From MED-G116 sp038107835 (GTDB lineage: Bacteria > Pseudomonadota > Alphaproteobacteria > Puniceispirillales > Puniceispirillaceae), in contig JAYNHH010000020.1 in the NCBI GenBank assembly GCA_038107835.1, positions 1-47,428 of the forward strand: 47,428 nt of DNA, in the 5' to 3' direction. A model generated the notes under the pieces. The model saw nothing but the letters and a program-made list of their open reading frames with translations, was not told the DNA's origin and ran no database searches. This document shows, in pieces, positions 24,687-32,395 of the stretch. Positions within the stretch are counted from its first letter, which is position 1. Every line of letters begins with the position of its first letter. Both the position numbers and the translations under genes were made by a program.

Positions 24687-25681
24687 CTGCACTGCCGGAA
24701 ACAGCCGCTAACAGACATATCGCCATCGTCAGCACCTTTCTGGACGCAATGTCGGCTGACCGTGCGCTTGCTCCAAACAGCATCGCCGCCTATCGTCGCG
24801 ATCTGGAGGCAGCAGGCCGCGCCTTGATGGCTCGGGACACCTCCCTTATCGCCTGTGATGCAGATGATCTGCGCGCGGTGATTGCCGAATGGCACGCCGA
24901 TGGCCTGTCTGCCCGCTCGGTCGCGCGTCGATTGAGTGCGGTGCGGCAGATGATGGTCTGGCTTGTCGAGGAACGGGTCCGCAGCGACAATGCGTGTCGC
25001 TGGATCGAAAATCCAAAACTGCCAACCACCCTTCCCAAAAGCCTCTCCGAGCAGGAGGTCGTGGCTCTCATCGCGGCAGCTGGACAACTGCAGCCCCTCT
25101 GGCAGGCGCAGCGTGCGGTTGCGCTACTGGAAATTCTCTATGCTACGGGTCTTCGTGTTTCCGAACTTGTGGCGCTGACGGTCGATCAGTTTCGCCGGGG
25201 TCAGGAGAGCCTCGTGGTAATCGGCAAGGGTGGCAAGGAACGGCTGGTGCCGTTGGGGGTCGCGGCGAGGCAGGCAGCCGTCAACTGGCTCGAGGCGCGC
25301 GATAGCCGTGCGGAATATGTACAGTCCATTTATATGTTTCCCCATGCGGTGACCGTCTCCAATGGCAAAGACCGGCCTGCCGGCGGCAAGCCCAGGGGAA
25401 AGGCAGATGATGCATCGATGTCGCGTCACCAGTTTGCGGCATTGTTAAAAAATCTTGCGGTCGCGGCGCGGCTTGATCCCATGCGGGTCAGCCCGCATGT
25501 TCTGCGGCATTCCTTTGCAACGCATATGCTGAACCGGGGCGCCGACCTGCGCAGCCTGCAGACGCTGCTTGGCCATGCCGATATTTCAACGACCCAGATC
25601 TATACCTCAACCCGTCCCGAACGCCTTGCCGGCCTGGTGGCAACAGCCCACCCGCTTGCCAGCATGGGTCAGGATGAGTAA
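24683..25681 (+). CDS. xerD: Tyrosine recombinase XerD
   Basis: Site-specific recombinase that, with XerC, resolves chromosome dimers at dif. All catalytic residues are visible: R158 (TGLRVSEL), K182 (GKGGKER), H272 and R275 (PHVLRHSF), H298 (LLGHADIS) and Y307 (TQIYTST). The N-terminal SAM-like DNA-binding domain covers about 1-110. At 332 residues it is longer than the usual ~300, because of a ~20-residue Gly/Lys/Arg insert (about 225-246) between the Lys strand and the HxxR helix. It starts in an ATGA overlap with the exported protein gene. XerC versus XerD is assigned by similarity and by the accA neighbourhood; no integrase context or att site is seen. Confidence 0.9.
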   Translation: MTALPETAANRHIAIVSTFLDAMSADRALAPNSIAAYRRDLEAAGRALMARDTSLIACDADDLRAVIAEWHADGLSARSVARRLSAVRQMMVWLVEERVRSDNACRWIENPKLPTTLPKSLSEQEVVALIAAAGQLQPLWQAQRAVALLEILYATGLRVSELVALTVDQFRRGQESLVVIGKGGKERLVPLGVAARQAAVNWLEARDSRAEYVQSIYMFPHAVTVSNGKDRPAGGKPRGKADDASMSRHQFAALLKNLAVAARLDPMRVSPHVLRHSFATHMLNRGADLRSLQTLLGHADISTTQIYTSTRPERLAGLVATAHPLASMGQDE

Positions 25682-25732
25682 ACTGCGCATTGCTGGGATT
25701 GCCATGCGACAAATACAGGATAACTCACTGAA

Positions 25733-26689
25733 ATGAGACATTTTCTTGATTTTGAGAAGCCAATTGCCAATCTGGAGGGCAAGGTGGAGGAACTCCGCCA
25801 TATGAGTTCGGATGGCAGTATCAACATTGCCGATGAGATTGGAAAGCTGCAGACGCGCATCGAGCGTGAGTTGAAGCAGACCTATGAAAAGCTCGGTCCA
25901 TGGGAAAAGGTACAGGTCGCCCGCCATCCTGAAAGGCCGCGGGTCAGCGCGATAATCAGCCAGCTCTTCGACGATTTCACGCCGCTTGCTGGCGACCGGA
26001 ACTATGCCGAGGATTACGCGGTGATTGGTGGCATGGCCCGTTTCCGTGGCCAGGGTGTGATGGTGATGGGAACGGAAAAAGGTAGCACCACCGAGGAGCG
26101 CATCAAACGGAATTTTGGCATGGCGCGCCCTGAGGGGTACCGCAAGGCAACCCGCCTGATGGAACTGGCTGGACGCTTTGGCCTGCCGGTTCTCAGCTTT
26201 GTCGATACGGCCGGTGCCTATCCCGGTCGTGGTGCCGAGGAGCGGGGCCAGGCTGAGGCAATCGCGACTTCCATTCGCGCCTGCCTGCGTTTGCCAACCC
26301 CCATGGTGTCGGCCATTATTGGTGAGGGCGGTTCAGGTGGTGCCATAGCCCTTGCTGCCGGCAACCGCGTCGTGATGTATGAGCATGCCATCTATTCGGT
26401 GATTTCGCCTGAGGGATGCGCGTCGATCCTGTGGCGCAGTGGCGAGCATGCGCAGGAAGCGGCCGAGGCGTTGCGCATTACATCGGATCATATGAAGGCG
26501 CTTGGCGTGATTGATGCGATTGTTCCCGAGCCGCTTGGCGGCGCACATCGTGATCAGACAGCCGCTATTTCCAGCCTCGGAACAGTCTGTTCTGAACAGC
26601 TGCAATCCATGCAGTCACTGGACGCTGCCGCGCTGATTGCCGACAGGTCAGACAAATATCTCGCCATGGGTGACAAGGCACTCGCCTGA
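25733..26689 (+). CDS. accA: Acetyl-CoA carboxylase carboxyltransferase subunit alpha
   Basis: Part of the enzyme that makes malonyl-CoA for fatty acid synthesis. The 318-residue protein begins with the typical MRHFLDFEKPIANLEGKVEEL coiled segment and contains GRFGLPVLSFVDTAGAYPG and GEGGSGGAIALA, the crotonase-fold carboxyltransferase motifs that bind carboxybiotin and CoA. The usual C-terminal part with LGVIDAIVPEPLGGAHRD is complete. It lies 51 nt after xerD. Its TGA stop and the stop of the convergent nitrilase-family gene meet in the palindrome TGATCA, so no base separates the two genes. Confidence 0.97.
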   Translation: MRHFLDFEKPIANLEGKVEELRHMSSDGSINIADEIGKLQTRIERELKQTYEKLGPWEKVQVARHPERPRVSAIISQLFDDFTPLAGDRNYAEDYAVIGGMARFRGQGVMVMGTEKGSTTEERIKRNFGMARPEGYRKATRLMELAGRFGLPVLSFVDTAGAYPGRGAEERGQAEAIATSIRACLRLPTPMVSAIIGEGGSGGAIALAAGNRVVMYEHAIYSVISPEGCASILWRSGEHAQEAAEALRITSDHMKALGVIDAIVPEPLGGAHRDQTAAISSLGTVCSEQLQSMQSLDAAALIADRSDKYLAMGDKALA

Positions 26690-27541
26690 TCAGACCTCAT
26701 AGGGTCTGGCGTTGCTGAGCGAGGGTATGGCGTGGCGCGCCCGCTGCACGGCGTCAAGATCAATGTCGGCGAAAATCACATCATCATTCGCCCCCGGATC
26801 AGCGACATCATCATCGGTTGCTGCTTCGGCCATGATTTCGCCCCAAGGGCTGATGATCAGCGCATGCCCATAGGTGCGCCGGCCATCGGCATGCGTTCCA
26901 CATTGCGCCGGAGCGATCACAAAACATCCGTTCTCAATGGCGCGGGCGCGCAACAATACATGCCAATGCGCCCGTCCACTGTCATAGGTAAAAGCAGATG
27001 GGACCGACAGGATGGCCGCGCCGGCGCTCGCCAGATCACGGTAGAGCGCCGGAAAACGCACATCATAACAAATGCTCAGGCCAATCGATGCCGCGCCACA
27101 ATTGGCAACAACCATTTTCCCGCCAGCCAGAAAATTCTTTGACTCTGCATAGTGTCTGCCATCGCCGACATTGGCGTCAAACATGTGAATCTTGTCATAA
27201 TGGGGGTCAATCTTGCCGTCGGGCGCCACAAGATAGCTGCGGTTGACGAGTTGTCCATCCTCGGACCGGCGGATCAATAAAGATCCGATCAACAGCCATA
27301 CCCCTCTGTGACGGGCCATCTGTCTGAAATGGTGAAGGCTGGGACTGTCCGCCTCATTTTCAGCAAGGTCAACCAGACTTTCCCGGCTGGGGGCCAGAAA
27401 ACTGGCTGCCTCGGGAAGTGCGACAAGATCGGCTCCCGCCTCGGCAGCGCGGGCGATCATTGGCTCGATCTGGGTGAGGGTGGCGCCGGCATCTGCGCCA
27501 GCACAATATTGCAGGGCGGCAATGCGGAGCGCTTTGCTCAA
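26690..27541 (-). CDS. Carbon-nitrogen hydrolase (nitrilase superfamily, Nit2/amidase-like)
   Basis: A 283-residue enzyme with the full Glu-Lys-Cys triad: E44 (ALPEAA), K116 (YDKIHMFD) and C157 (SICYDVRFP). The sequence pattern (FDANVGDG, SAFTYDSGRAHWHVLLRARAIEN, GHALIISPWG) is close to the Nit/omega-amidase branch, members of which hydrolyse deaminated glutathione or alpha-ketoglutaramate. The exact substrate cannot be read from the sequence. The glutaredoxin gene directly upstream overlaps it by 4 nt (ATGA), and pairing of a Nit1-type deaminated-glutathione amidase with a glutathione-dependent protein would make sense (inference). Confidence 0.92.
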   Translation of the reverse strand: MSKALRIAALQYCAGADAGATLTQIEPMIARAAEAGADLVALPEAASFLAPSRESLVDLAENEADSPSLHHFRQMARHRGVWLLIGSLLIRRSEDGQLVNRSYLVAPDGKIDPHYDKIHMFDANVGDGRHYAESKNFLAGGKMVVANCGAASIGLSICYDVRFPALYRDLASAGAAILSVPSAFTYDSGRAHWHVLLRARAIENGCFVIAPAQCGTHADGRRTYGHALIISPWGEIMAEAATDDDVADPGANDDVIFADIDLDAVQRARHAIPSLSNARPYEV

Positions 27542-27807
27542 GACACTCTCAAAAGCCTGTCGAGATGCCCGGCATTTTCCAGCCTGAACAATTCCTCGCA
27601 GTCACCAATATGCTCATTGTCGATGAAAATCTGTGGCACGGTATGACGCCCACCCGAACGGCTCCGCATATCCGCGCGACGTGCTGAATTCATCGAAGTA
27701 TCGATTTGTTCATACGTAATGTTTTTCGAGTCGAGCAGACGCAATGCCCGCATGCAATAGCCGCAGGCCGCACCGGTATAGATTTCAACTTTTGGTGTAT
27801 CACTCAT
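27538..27807 (-). CDS. grxC: Glutaredoxin 3 (dithiol)
   Basis: Glutathione-dependent disulfide reductase of 89 residues, a complete thioredoxin fold. The active site is C15-G-Y-C18 (AACGYCMRA), a variant of the usual CPYC. The later TVPQIFIDNEHIGDCEEL segment contains the cis-Pro and the glutathione-binding GxxE-like part. Its stop overlaps the start of the nitrilase-family gene. No strong ribosome site precedes the ATG. Confidence 0.95.
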   Translation of the reverse strand: MSDTPKVEIYTGAACGYCMRALRLLDSKNITYEQIDTSMNSARRADMRSRSGGRHTVPQIFIDNEHIGDCEELFRLENAGHLDRLLRVS

Positions 27808-27878
27808 GCCCTGTCATTTAGGTGAAACCGCACCAAGTCGCAAGACCTGAATGCCAAGTTGATGATTTGATCCGATGC

Positions 27879-28592
27879 TTATCTGACCCTGGCGATTACC
27901 AGGGCGCTGACGGATTTGCATCCCGCTCTGGTCAGAGTTTGTGCCGCTTCATTGAGCGTTGCGCCAGTTGTCAGCACATCATCGATCAACAGAATATGCT
28001 GGTCCCGTACAGCTGCATTGCCGCTCTCATTCAGTTGGAATGCACGGGCCAGATTCTGTTTGCGCTGGGCGTGGTTGAGGCCGGCCTGACTGGTTGTTGC
28101 CTTGTGGCGCTGCAGGAGGTTTGGGGCAAATAAACCGCAACCATGCGTCGATGTCAGGCGGCGTGCCAACTCCGCCGATTGGTTGTAGCGTCTGTGAAGA
28201 TATCGCCACCGATGCAGGGGAACCGGAATGACCAGACTGCCGGGGGCCGCAAGTTCGTCATAAAGCCTGCCAAGCATCGCCGCAAGGACGGGTGTCAGCG
28301 CCAGACCGTTGCCATGCTTGAATTTCAGAATGATCGCCCGTGAGGTATCATTGTACAAGCACCAGGCACGCGTCCTTTCAATGACTGGCGGCATCAACCA
28401 GCATTGGCCACATTTTCCCTGTGGTAGATCATGTTGCAGGGGTCTGCCACATTGCACGCATTTCGGGTCTGATATTGGTTCAAGCCCTGACCAGCAGCTT
28501 GCGCACAGGCCTGTCGAATCCGCAAAAGCGCGGCACAGCACGCATTGGTGCGGCAGAATGAACGTACTCAGATGGTCGAGTAAGCGCAGCAT
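27879..28592 (-). CDS. comF: ComF family amidophosphoribosyltransferase-like protein
   Basis: A 237-residue protein with eight cysteines in the first 65 residues, as C17-x2-C20, C30-x2-C33, C45-x2-C48 and C61-x2-C64, which indicate zinc binding. A type I phosphoribosyltransferase domain follows, with the PRPP loop LLIDDVLTTGATL around residue 200. ComF proteins assist DNA uptake in competent bacteria and may act in DNA repair. No other competence gene is in the window. It is divergent from the methyltransferase gene, with about 120 nt between the starts, and is separated from grxC by 71 nt without a visible terminator. Confidence 0.92.
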   Translation of the reverse strand: MLRLLDHLSTFILPHQCVLCRAFADSTGLCASCWSGLEPISDPKCVQCGRPLQHDLPQGKCGQCWLMPPVIERTRAWCLYNDTSRAIILKFKHGNGLALTPVLAAMLGRLYDELAAPGSLVIPVPLHRWRYLHRRYNQSAELARRLTSTHGCGLFAPNLLQRHKATTSQAGLNHAQRKQNLARAFQLNESGNAAVRDQHILLIDDVLTTGATLNEAAQTLTRAGCKSVSALVIARVR

Positions 28593-28711
28593 TCCCTTGG
28601 CCTATCACAATCAGGTAAAGAGTTCGTTAAGGCAGAACCTTTGGTTTTTCACTTGCATTTTTCAGGTGGTTGGTGATTGTGCGGACGATGGGCAAGAGAG
28701 GCGCACCGGCT

Positions 28712-29620
28712 ATGAATCCGGAAATTCCACGTTTATTTGATTATGCGCAGCATCGCAGAAACCGCGCGCGTGCAGCGGCTTCCTTCACCGAATTTGATTT
28801 TCTGAAATCAGAGGGCGCGCTGCGGCTGGCAGACAGGCTTGAGCTCGTGCGTCGGGATTTTCCCCTCTGTCTGGATTTTGGCTGTCATGACGGAGTGCTG
28901 ACACGTCACCTCAAACAGACAGGCAAGGTGGGAACGGTGATCCAGGCCGATCCCGCTTTTGAATTTGCAAGATCGGCTGGGGTAAATGGCCCGGCAATCG
29001 TCAGCGAGGCAGAGCAGCTGCCTTTCGCCCCGGCAATGTTCGATGCCGTATTTTCTTGTCTGTCGCTGCATTGGATTGATGATCTTCCCGGCCTGCTGAC
29101 GCAGATGCGCGCCCTGTTGAAGCCGGATGGTCTGCTTCTTGTCAGCTTTCTCGGTGGGTCCACCTTGATCGAGTTGCGTAGCGCATTTGCAGAGGCAGAG
29201 AGCGAAATAGCTGGTGGGATCAGCCCACGTGCGGCGTTGATGGCGGATATTCGTGATGTTGGTGGGTTGCTTGGCCGGGCCGGCCTTGCCTTGCCAGTTG
29301 CGGATGCTGACCGGCTCACGATCAGTTACCCGGATCTCTCTCGGCTGATGGCTGATTTGCGTGGCATGGGTGAGCAGAACGCCCTGCAACAGCGCATCCG
29401 TAAACCAACCTCGCGTCAGCTTTTTCTGCGCGCAGCACAGATCTATCAGGCGCGTTACGGGCGGCCGGATGGATCAATTCCAGCAAGTTTCGAGATCATC
29501 ACCCTGACTGGCTGGGCCCCGCATGAAAGCCAGCAGAAGCCGCTGCGTCCGGGAAGCGCCACACACCGCCTTGCCGATAGCCTCGATACGACCGAGCATG
29601 ACCCGCAGTCCAAATCCTGA
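28712..29620 (+). CDS. SAM-dependent methyltransferase (BioC / NDUFAF5-like)
   Basis: A class I methyltransferase of 302 residues. Motif I is CLDFGCHDGVLTRHL (an altered GxGxG as DFGCHDG). An acidic SAM ligand follows in IQADPAFEFARSAG, the post-motif is SEAEQLPFAPAMFDAVFSCLSLHWIDDLP, and then LLVSFLGGSTLIELR. The LHWIDDLP-type segment and the RLFDYAQHRRNRARA start are typical of the alphaproteobacterial and mitochondrial NDUFAF5 group, where the human protein hydroxylates a complex I subunit; the family is often annotated as BioC. Which reaction applies is not decidable. ATG 28712 is preferred for its AGAGG site; ATG 28688 and GTG 28670 lie upstream in frame. Confidence 0.85.
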   Translation: MNPEIPRLFDYAQHRRNRARAAASFTEFDFLKSEGALRLADRLELVRRDFPLCLDFGCHDGVLTRHLKQTGKVGTVIQADPAFEFARSAGVNGPAIVSEAEQLPFAPAMFDAVFSCLSLHWIDDLPGLLTQMRALLKPDGLLLVSFLGGSTLIELRSAFAEAESEIAGGISPRAALMADIRDVGGLLGRAGLALPVADADRLTISYPDLSRLMADLRGMGEQNALQQRIRKPTSRQLFLRAAQIYQARYGRPDGSIPASFEIITLTGWAPHESQQKPLRPGSATHRLADSLDTTEHDPQSKS

Positions 29621-29634
29621 TTGCGTTGCCGGTC

Positions 29635-30039
29635 CTAGAGAAGATCCTGCAATATGGGAATAAGTGGCAGATCAGCTGCCGGCATGGGATGGTTGCGAAG
29701 CTGATTGGGCCGCACCCATTGCAGGGCACCGCCCTCAACTGCACGGGGGCTTCCTGTCCATTTGCGGCAGGCGAACAACAGCATCACCAAATGAAATGAG
29801 TCATAGCTGTGGCTGGCAAAGCCAATCGGTGCCAGACAGCTCTCAGCGGTATCGATCGCCAGTTCCTCATGCAGCTCCCGGATCAGCGCCTGTTCCGGTG
29901 TCTCACCGGTTTCGATCTTGCCGCCGGGAAATTCCCACAGGCCGGCCATGGGTTTTCCCTCCGGCCGTTGCGCCAGCAAGACGCGTCCATCCGTGTCGAC
30001 CAGTGCCACCGCACTTACATGAACGAGGGGCATCGGCAT
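29635..30039 (-). CDS. mutT: Nudix hydrolase, MutT-like (8-oxo-dGTP diphosphatase)
   Basis: A 134-residue enzyme whose Nudix box is complete except for one Gly to Ala change: G40-x5-E46-x7-R54-E55-x-x-E58-E59. These Glu residues bind the catalytic metal. The start region LVHVSAVALVDTDGRVLLAQRPEGKPMAGLWEFPGG is typical of MutT, which removes oxidised dGTP. The ATG at 30039 is chosen because a GGAG site overlaps the argJ 3' end and the argJ TGA lies just one base before it. It is the last gene of the parvulin-argJ-mutT operon, and argJ-mutT is a frequent alphaproteobacterial order. Confidence 0.92.
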   Translation of the reverse strand: MPMPLVHVSAVALVDTDGRVLLAQRPEGKPMAGLWEFPGGKIETGETPEQALIRELHEELAIDTAESCLAPIGFASHSYDSFHLVMLLFACRKWTGSPRAVEGGALQWVRPNQLRNHPMPAADLPLIPILQDLL

Positions 30040-30040
30040 C

Positions 30041-31264
30041 TCAGCTCCGGTAGTCGGCATTGATGCTGATATATCCATGTGTGAGATCACATGTCCAGAC
30101 GCGGGCGGTACCCGACCCGTCACCAACGCACACCTGAATGGAGATGTTGTCGCCCGCCATATGTTCGGTAACCGGGGTTTCATCAAACCCCTCAACGCGT
30201 GCGCCGTCCCTGGCGATTGTGATCCCTCCCATGGCGATCGCAAGGCAAGATTGGTCGATGGACTGACCGGCCTTGCCGACGGCCATGACAATCCGGCCCC
30301 AATTTGCGTCTCCACCGGCGATCGCTGTTTTCACCAGCGGTGAATTGGCGACGGACATAGCGATTTTATGGGCGCTGATCTCATCACGCGCACCGGTGAT
30401 GTCGATGGTGATGAATTTGCTCGCACCCTCTCCATCACGCACGATCTGGGTCGCCAGATCCTGCATGACATGGTCCAGCGCGTGGCGGAACTCGGCCAGC
30501 CGGGGATCATCTGGATCCTCAATCTCGGTATTCGTGGCAGCTCCCGTGGCAATCAGAAAGACCGAGTCGGATGTCGATGTGTCGCTGTCGACAGTGATCG
30601 CGTTGAAACTTCTGTTGGTTGCAGAGATCAGCAATGCCTGCAGCGCGTCTGGTGCAATTGCGGCATCGGTGGCGATATAGCCAAGCATGGTCGCCATGTT
30701 GGGCGCAATCATGCCTGATCCCTTGGCGATGCCACAGATCTGCACGGCCGCCCCGTCGATCCTGCAGGCCATGCCGGCTCCCTTGGCGAAGGTGTCGGTG
30801 GTGCGGATGGCGTTTGCCGCCGCCTGCCAGCCCGCGTCATCTGCCGTGGCCAGCTTCTGAAATTCTGCCGTGATAAGGGCGCAGTCCAAGGACTCACCAA
30901 TCACCCCGGTTGAGGCGATCAGCACATCCTCGCTTTTGGCGCCGATATGCGCGGCGAACCCGGCGCAAAGGGCAATGACATCCTGCATTCCCTGTTCGCC
31001 GGTAAACGCGTTGGCGTTGCCGGCATTGGTGATGATCGCCCGGGCCTTTGCGTTGCGACAATGCTGGCGGCTCCAGCGCGGCGCGGCGGCGGCGGTATCC
31101 GATTCCGTGAAGACGCCGGCCACATGGCTGCCCGGATCAAGCAGCATCGCCATCAGATCATCACGACCCTGATATTTCATGCCGCACCGCGCAGTTGTCA
31201 GCCTCACACCACGAATCAATGGAAGCTCAGGAAAGCAGGCGGGTGCCAGCGGTGACACGACCAT
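30041..31264 (-). CDS. argJ: Glutamate N-acetyltransferase / amino-acid acetyltransferase (ArgJ)
   Basis: Arginine synthesis enzyme that transfers the acetyl group from N-acetylornithine to glutamate. The 407-residue precursor cleaves itself before T192 in the motif MATMLG, giving alpha and beta chains, and the new N-terminal Thr is the nucleophile. Other conserved blocks are ITNAGNANAFTG, STGVIGE, KGSGMIAPNM and GGDANWGRIVMAVG. The ATG at 31264 is taken as start because it overlaps the stop of the preceding gene as TGATG; a GTG one codon earlier is possible. Confidence 0.96.
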   Translation of the reverse strand: MVVSPLAPACFPELPLIRGVRLTTARCGMKYQGRDDLMAMLLDPGSHVAGVFTESDTAAAAPRWSRQHCRNAKARAIITNAGNANAFTGEQGMQDVIALCAGFAAHIGAKSEDVLIASTGVIGESLDCALITAEFQKLATADDAGWQAAANAIRTTDTFAKGAGMACRIDGAAVQICGIAKGSGMIAPNMATMLGYIATDAAIAPDALQALLISATNRSFNAITVDSDTSTSDSVFLIATGAATNTEIEDPDDPRLAEFRHALDHVMQDLATQIVRDGEGASKFITIDITGARDEISAHKIAMSVANSPLVKTAIAGGDANWGRIVMAVGKAGQSIDQSCLAIAMGGITIARDGARVEGFDETPVTEHMAGDNISIQVCVGDGSGTARVWTCDLTHGYISINADYRS

Positions 31265-32106
31265 CACTGCGCCTGTTGGGCCGCCTGCGCATCCTTGCGG
31301 ATATCCTCGAAGCTGCGCAGATCGATGACAGCATCGGCACGCAGCGTCTCAAGCAACCGACCCAGATGCTGCCGGGACAGATTGTTGCTCAGCTGCGCGC
31401 GCATTGCCTCCATCTCGGGTGCTGGCTGTACGGACCGTTCAGAGACTGAGATCACATGCCAGCCAAACTGTGTCTGCACAGGTTCGGCGGAAAAACTGCC
31501 AACCGGCATGGCAAAAGCGGCTGTTTCAAAGGCCGGTACCATTTGGCCCCTGCCGAAAGTGCCAAGGGCACCGCCATTGGGACCGCTTGGTCCTGTCGAA
31601 TTCTCCTTCGCCAACGTGGCGAAATCGCCGCCATCATTGAGTTTGGCGATGATCTCTTGCGCCGCTTCCTCTGTTTCAACCAGAATATGGGATGCAGTCA
31701 CCTGTTCGCGTGAGGCCGTGTCTGCAACAAATGCGTCATAGGCGGACATAATGGCCTCGTCGGTGATCTGGCTGTTGATGGTTGCGCTCAGAAACGCTTC
31801 GGCCAGAATGCGGTCAGCAGCCATCTTCATGGCCTGGGCAACAGCCTTGTCCTTGTCCAGATTGGACTCATAGCCAGCAGCCGCAGCGAGTCTCGTATCA
31901 ATCACTTCGGCAACCAGCTGGTCGAAATAGGTGTCCATGGGTGCCTGCCGATATTCCTGCGGCAGCCCCTCGACGGCGCGCATGACTTCCTCCAGCCAGA
32001 TTGTCTCTCCGTTCAGTGTGGCGACGGCAATGCGGTCCTGGGCAAAAACACTCCCGGAAAACAGAACGAGAGATAGAAAACAGGTGGCGCGGATCAGGCG
32101 TTTCAT
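31264..32106 (-). CDS. Exported parvulin-type peptidyl-prolyl isomerase
   Basis: A periplasmic folding helper of 280 residues. The signal peptide is MKRLIRATCFLSLVLFSGSVFA with cleavage before QD. An N-terminal helical chaperone-like part follows, then a single parvulin domain with ASHILVET, GGDFATLAKENSTGPSG, GGALGTFGRGQMVPAFE and FGWHVISV, the conserved fold residues. The C-terminus is helical and Ala/Gln-rich. Start 32106 is chosen because it begins the signal peptide and has AAGG upstream; longer in-frame extension to 32151 lacks support. It heads an operon with argJ and mutT, and its own stop overlaps argJ (TGATG). It resembles the PrsA/SurA/PpiD families without being a clear member of one. 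Confidence 0.93.
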   Translation of the reverse strand: MKRLIRATCFLSLVLFSGSVFAQDRIAVATLNGETIWLEEVMRAVEGLPQEYRQAPMDTYFDQLVAEVIDTRLAAAAGYESNLDKDKAVAQAMKMAADRILAEAFLSATINSQITDEAIMSAYDAFVADTASREQVTASHILVETEEAAQEIIAKLNDGGDFATLAKENSTGPSGPNGGALGTFGRGQMVPAFETAAFAMPVGSFSAEPVQTQFGWHVISVSERSVQPAPEMEAMRAQLSNNLSRQHLGRLLETLRADAVIDLRSFEDIRKDAQAAQQAQ

Positions 32107-32283
32107 AGGGTCTAACCTTTTCTTGGAGGTGCGGATGATACCATCCGACATCGGGTCATTAAGACGAGGCGCTTATTCTACCGATGCAAAGAGCCAAGGC
32201 AAGCCTTTGTCGGTTTTTTCAGCTGGTGGAAATCACCCACCGGGCAGATGCATTCGACACCGTCCGGCAAAGCCGCTGCCACA

Positions 32284-32312
32284 TTGACAAAACAGGCTTT
32301 CATGACTATCTC
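32284..32312 (+). promoter_or_regulatory. Candidate secA promoter
   Basis: A perfect -35 box TTGACA (32284-32289), 17 nt, then TATCTC (32307-32312). Transcription would begin near 32319, 77 nt before the secA start. The rest of the 289-nt divergent space (32107-32395) holds no other feature I can support. Confidence 0.5.
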
Positions 32313-32395
32313 CATCTCGTGGGAAAGGGGCCGCTGCGACCCAGCCCACACGGGGAAAATCAGGGCGTCTCAGCCGCCAGACTTCTGGAGTAATC

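Noticed and set aside
26687..26692. Shared TGATCA palindrome forming both stops of accA and the convergent hydrolase gene
   Set aside because: Curious but explained by zero spacing of two convergent genes; no function needs to be assumed.
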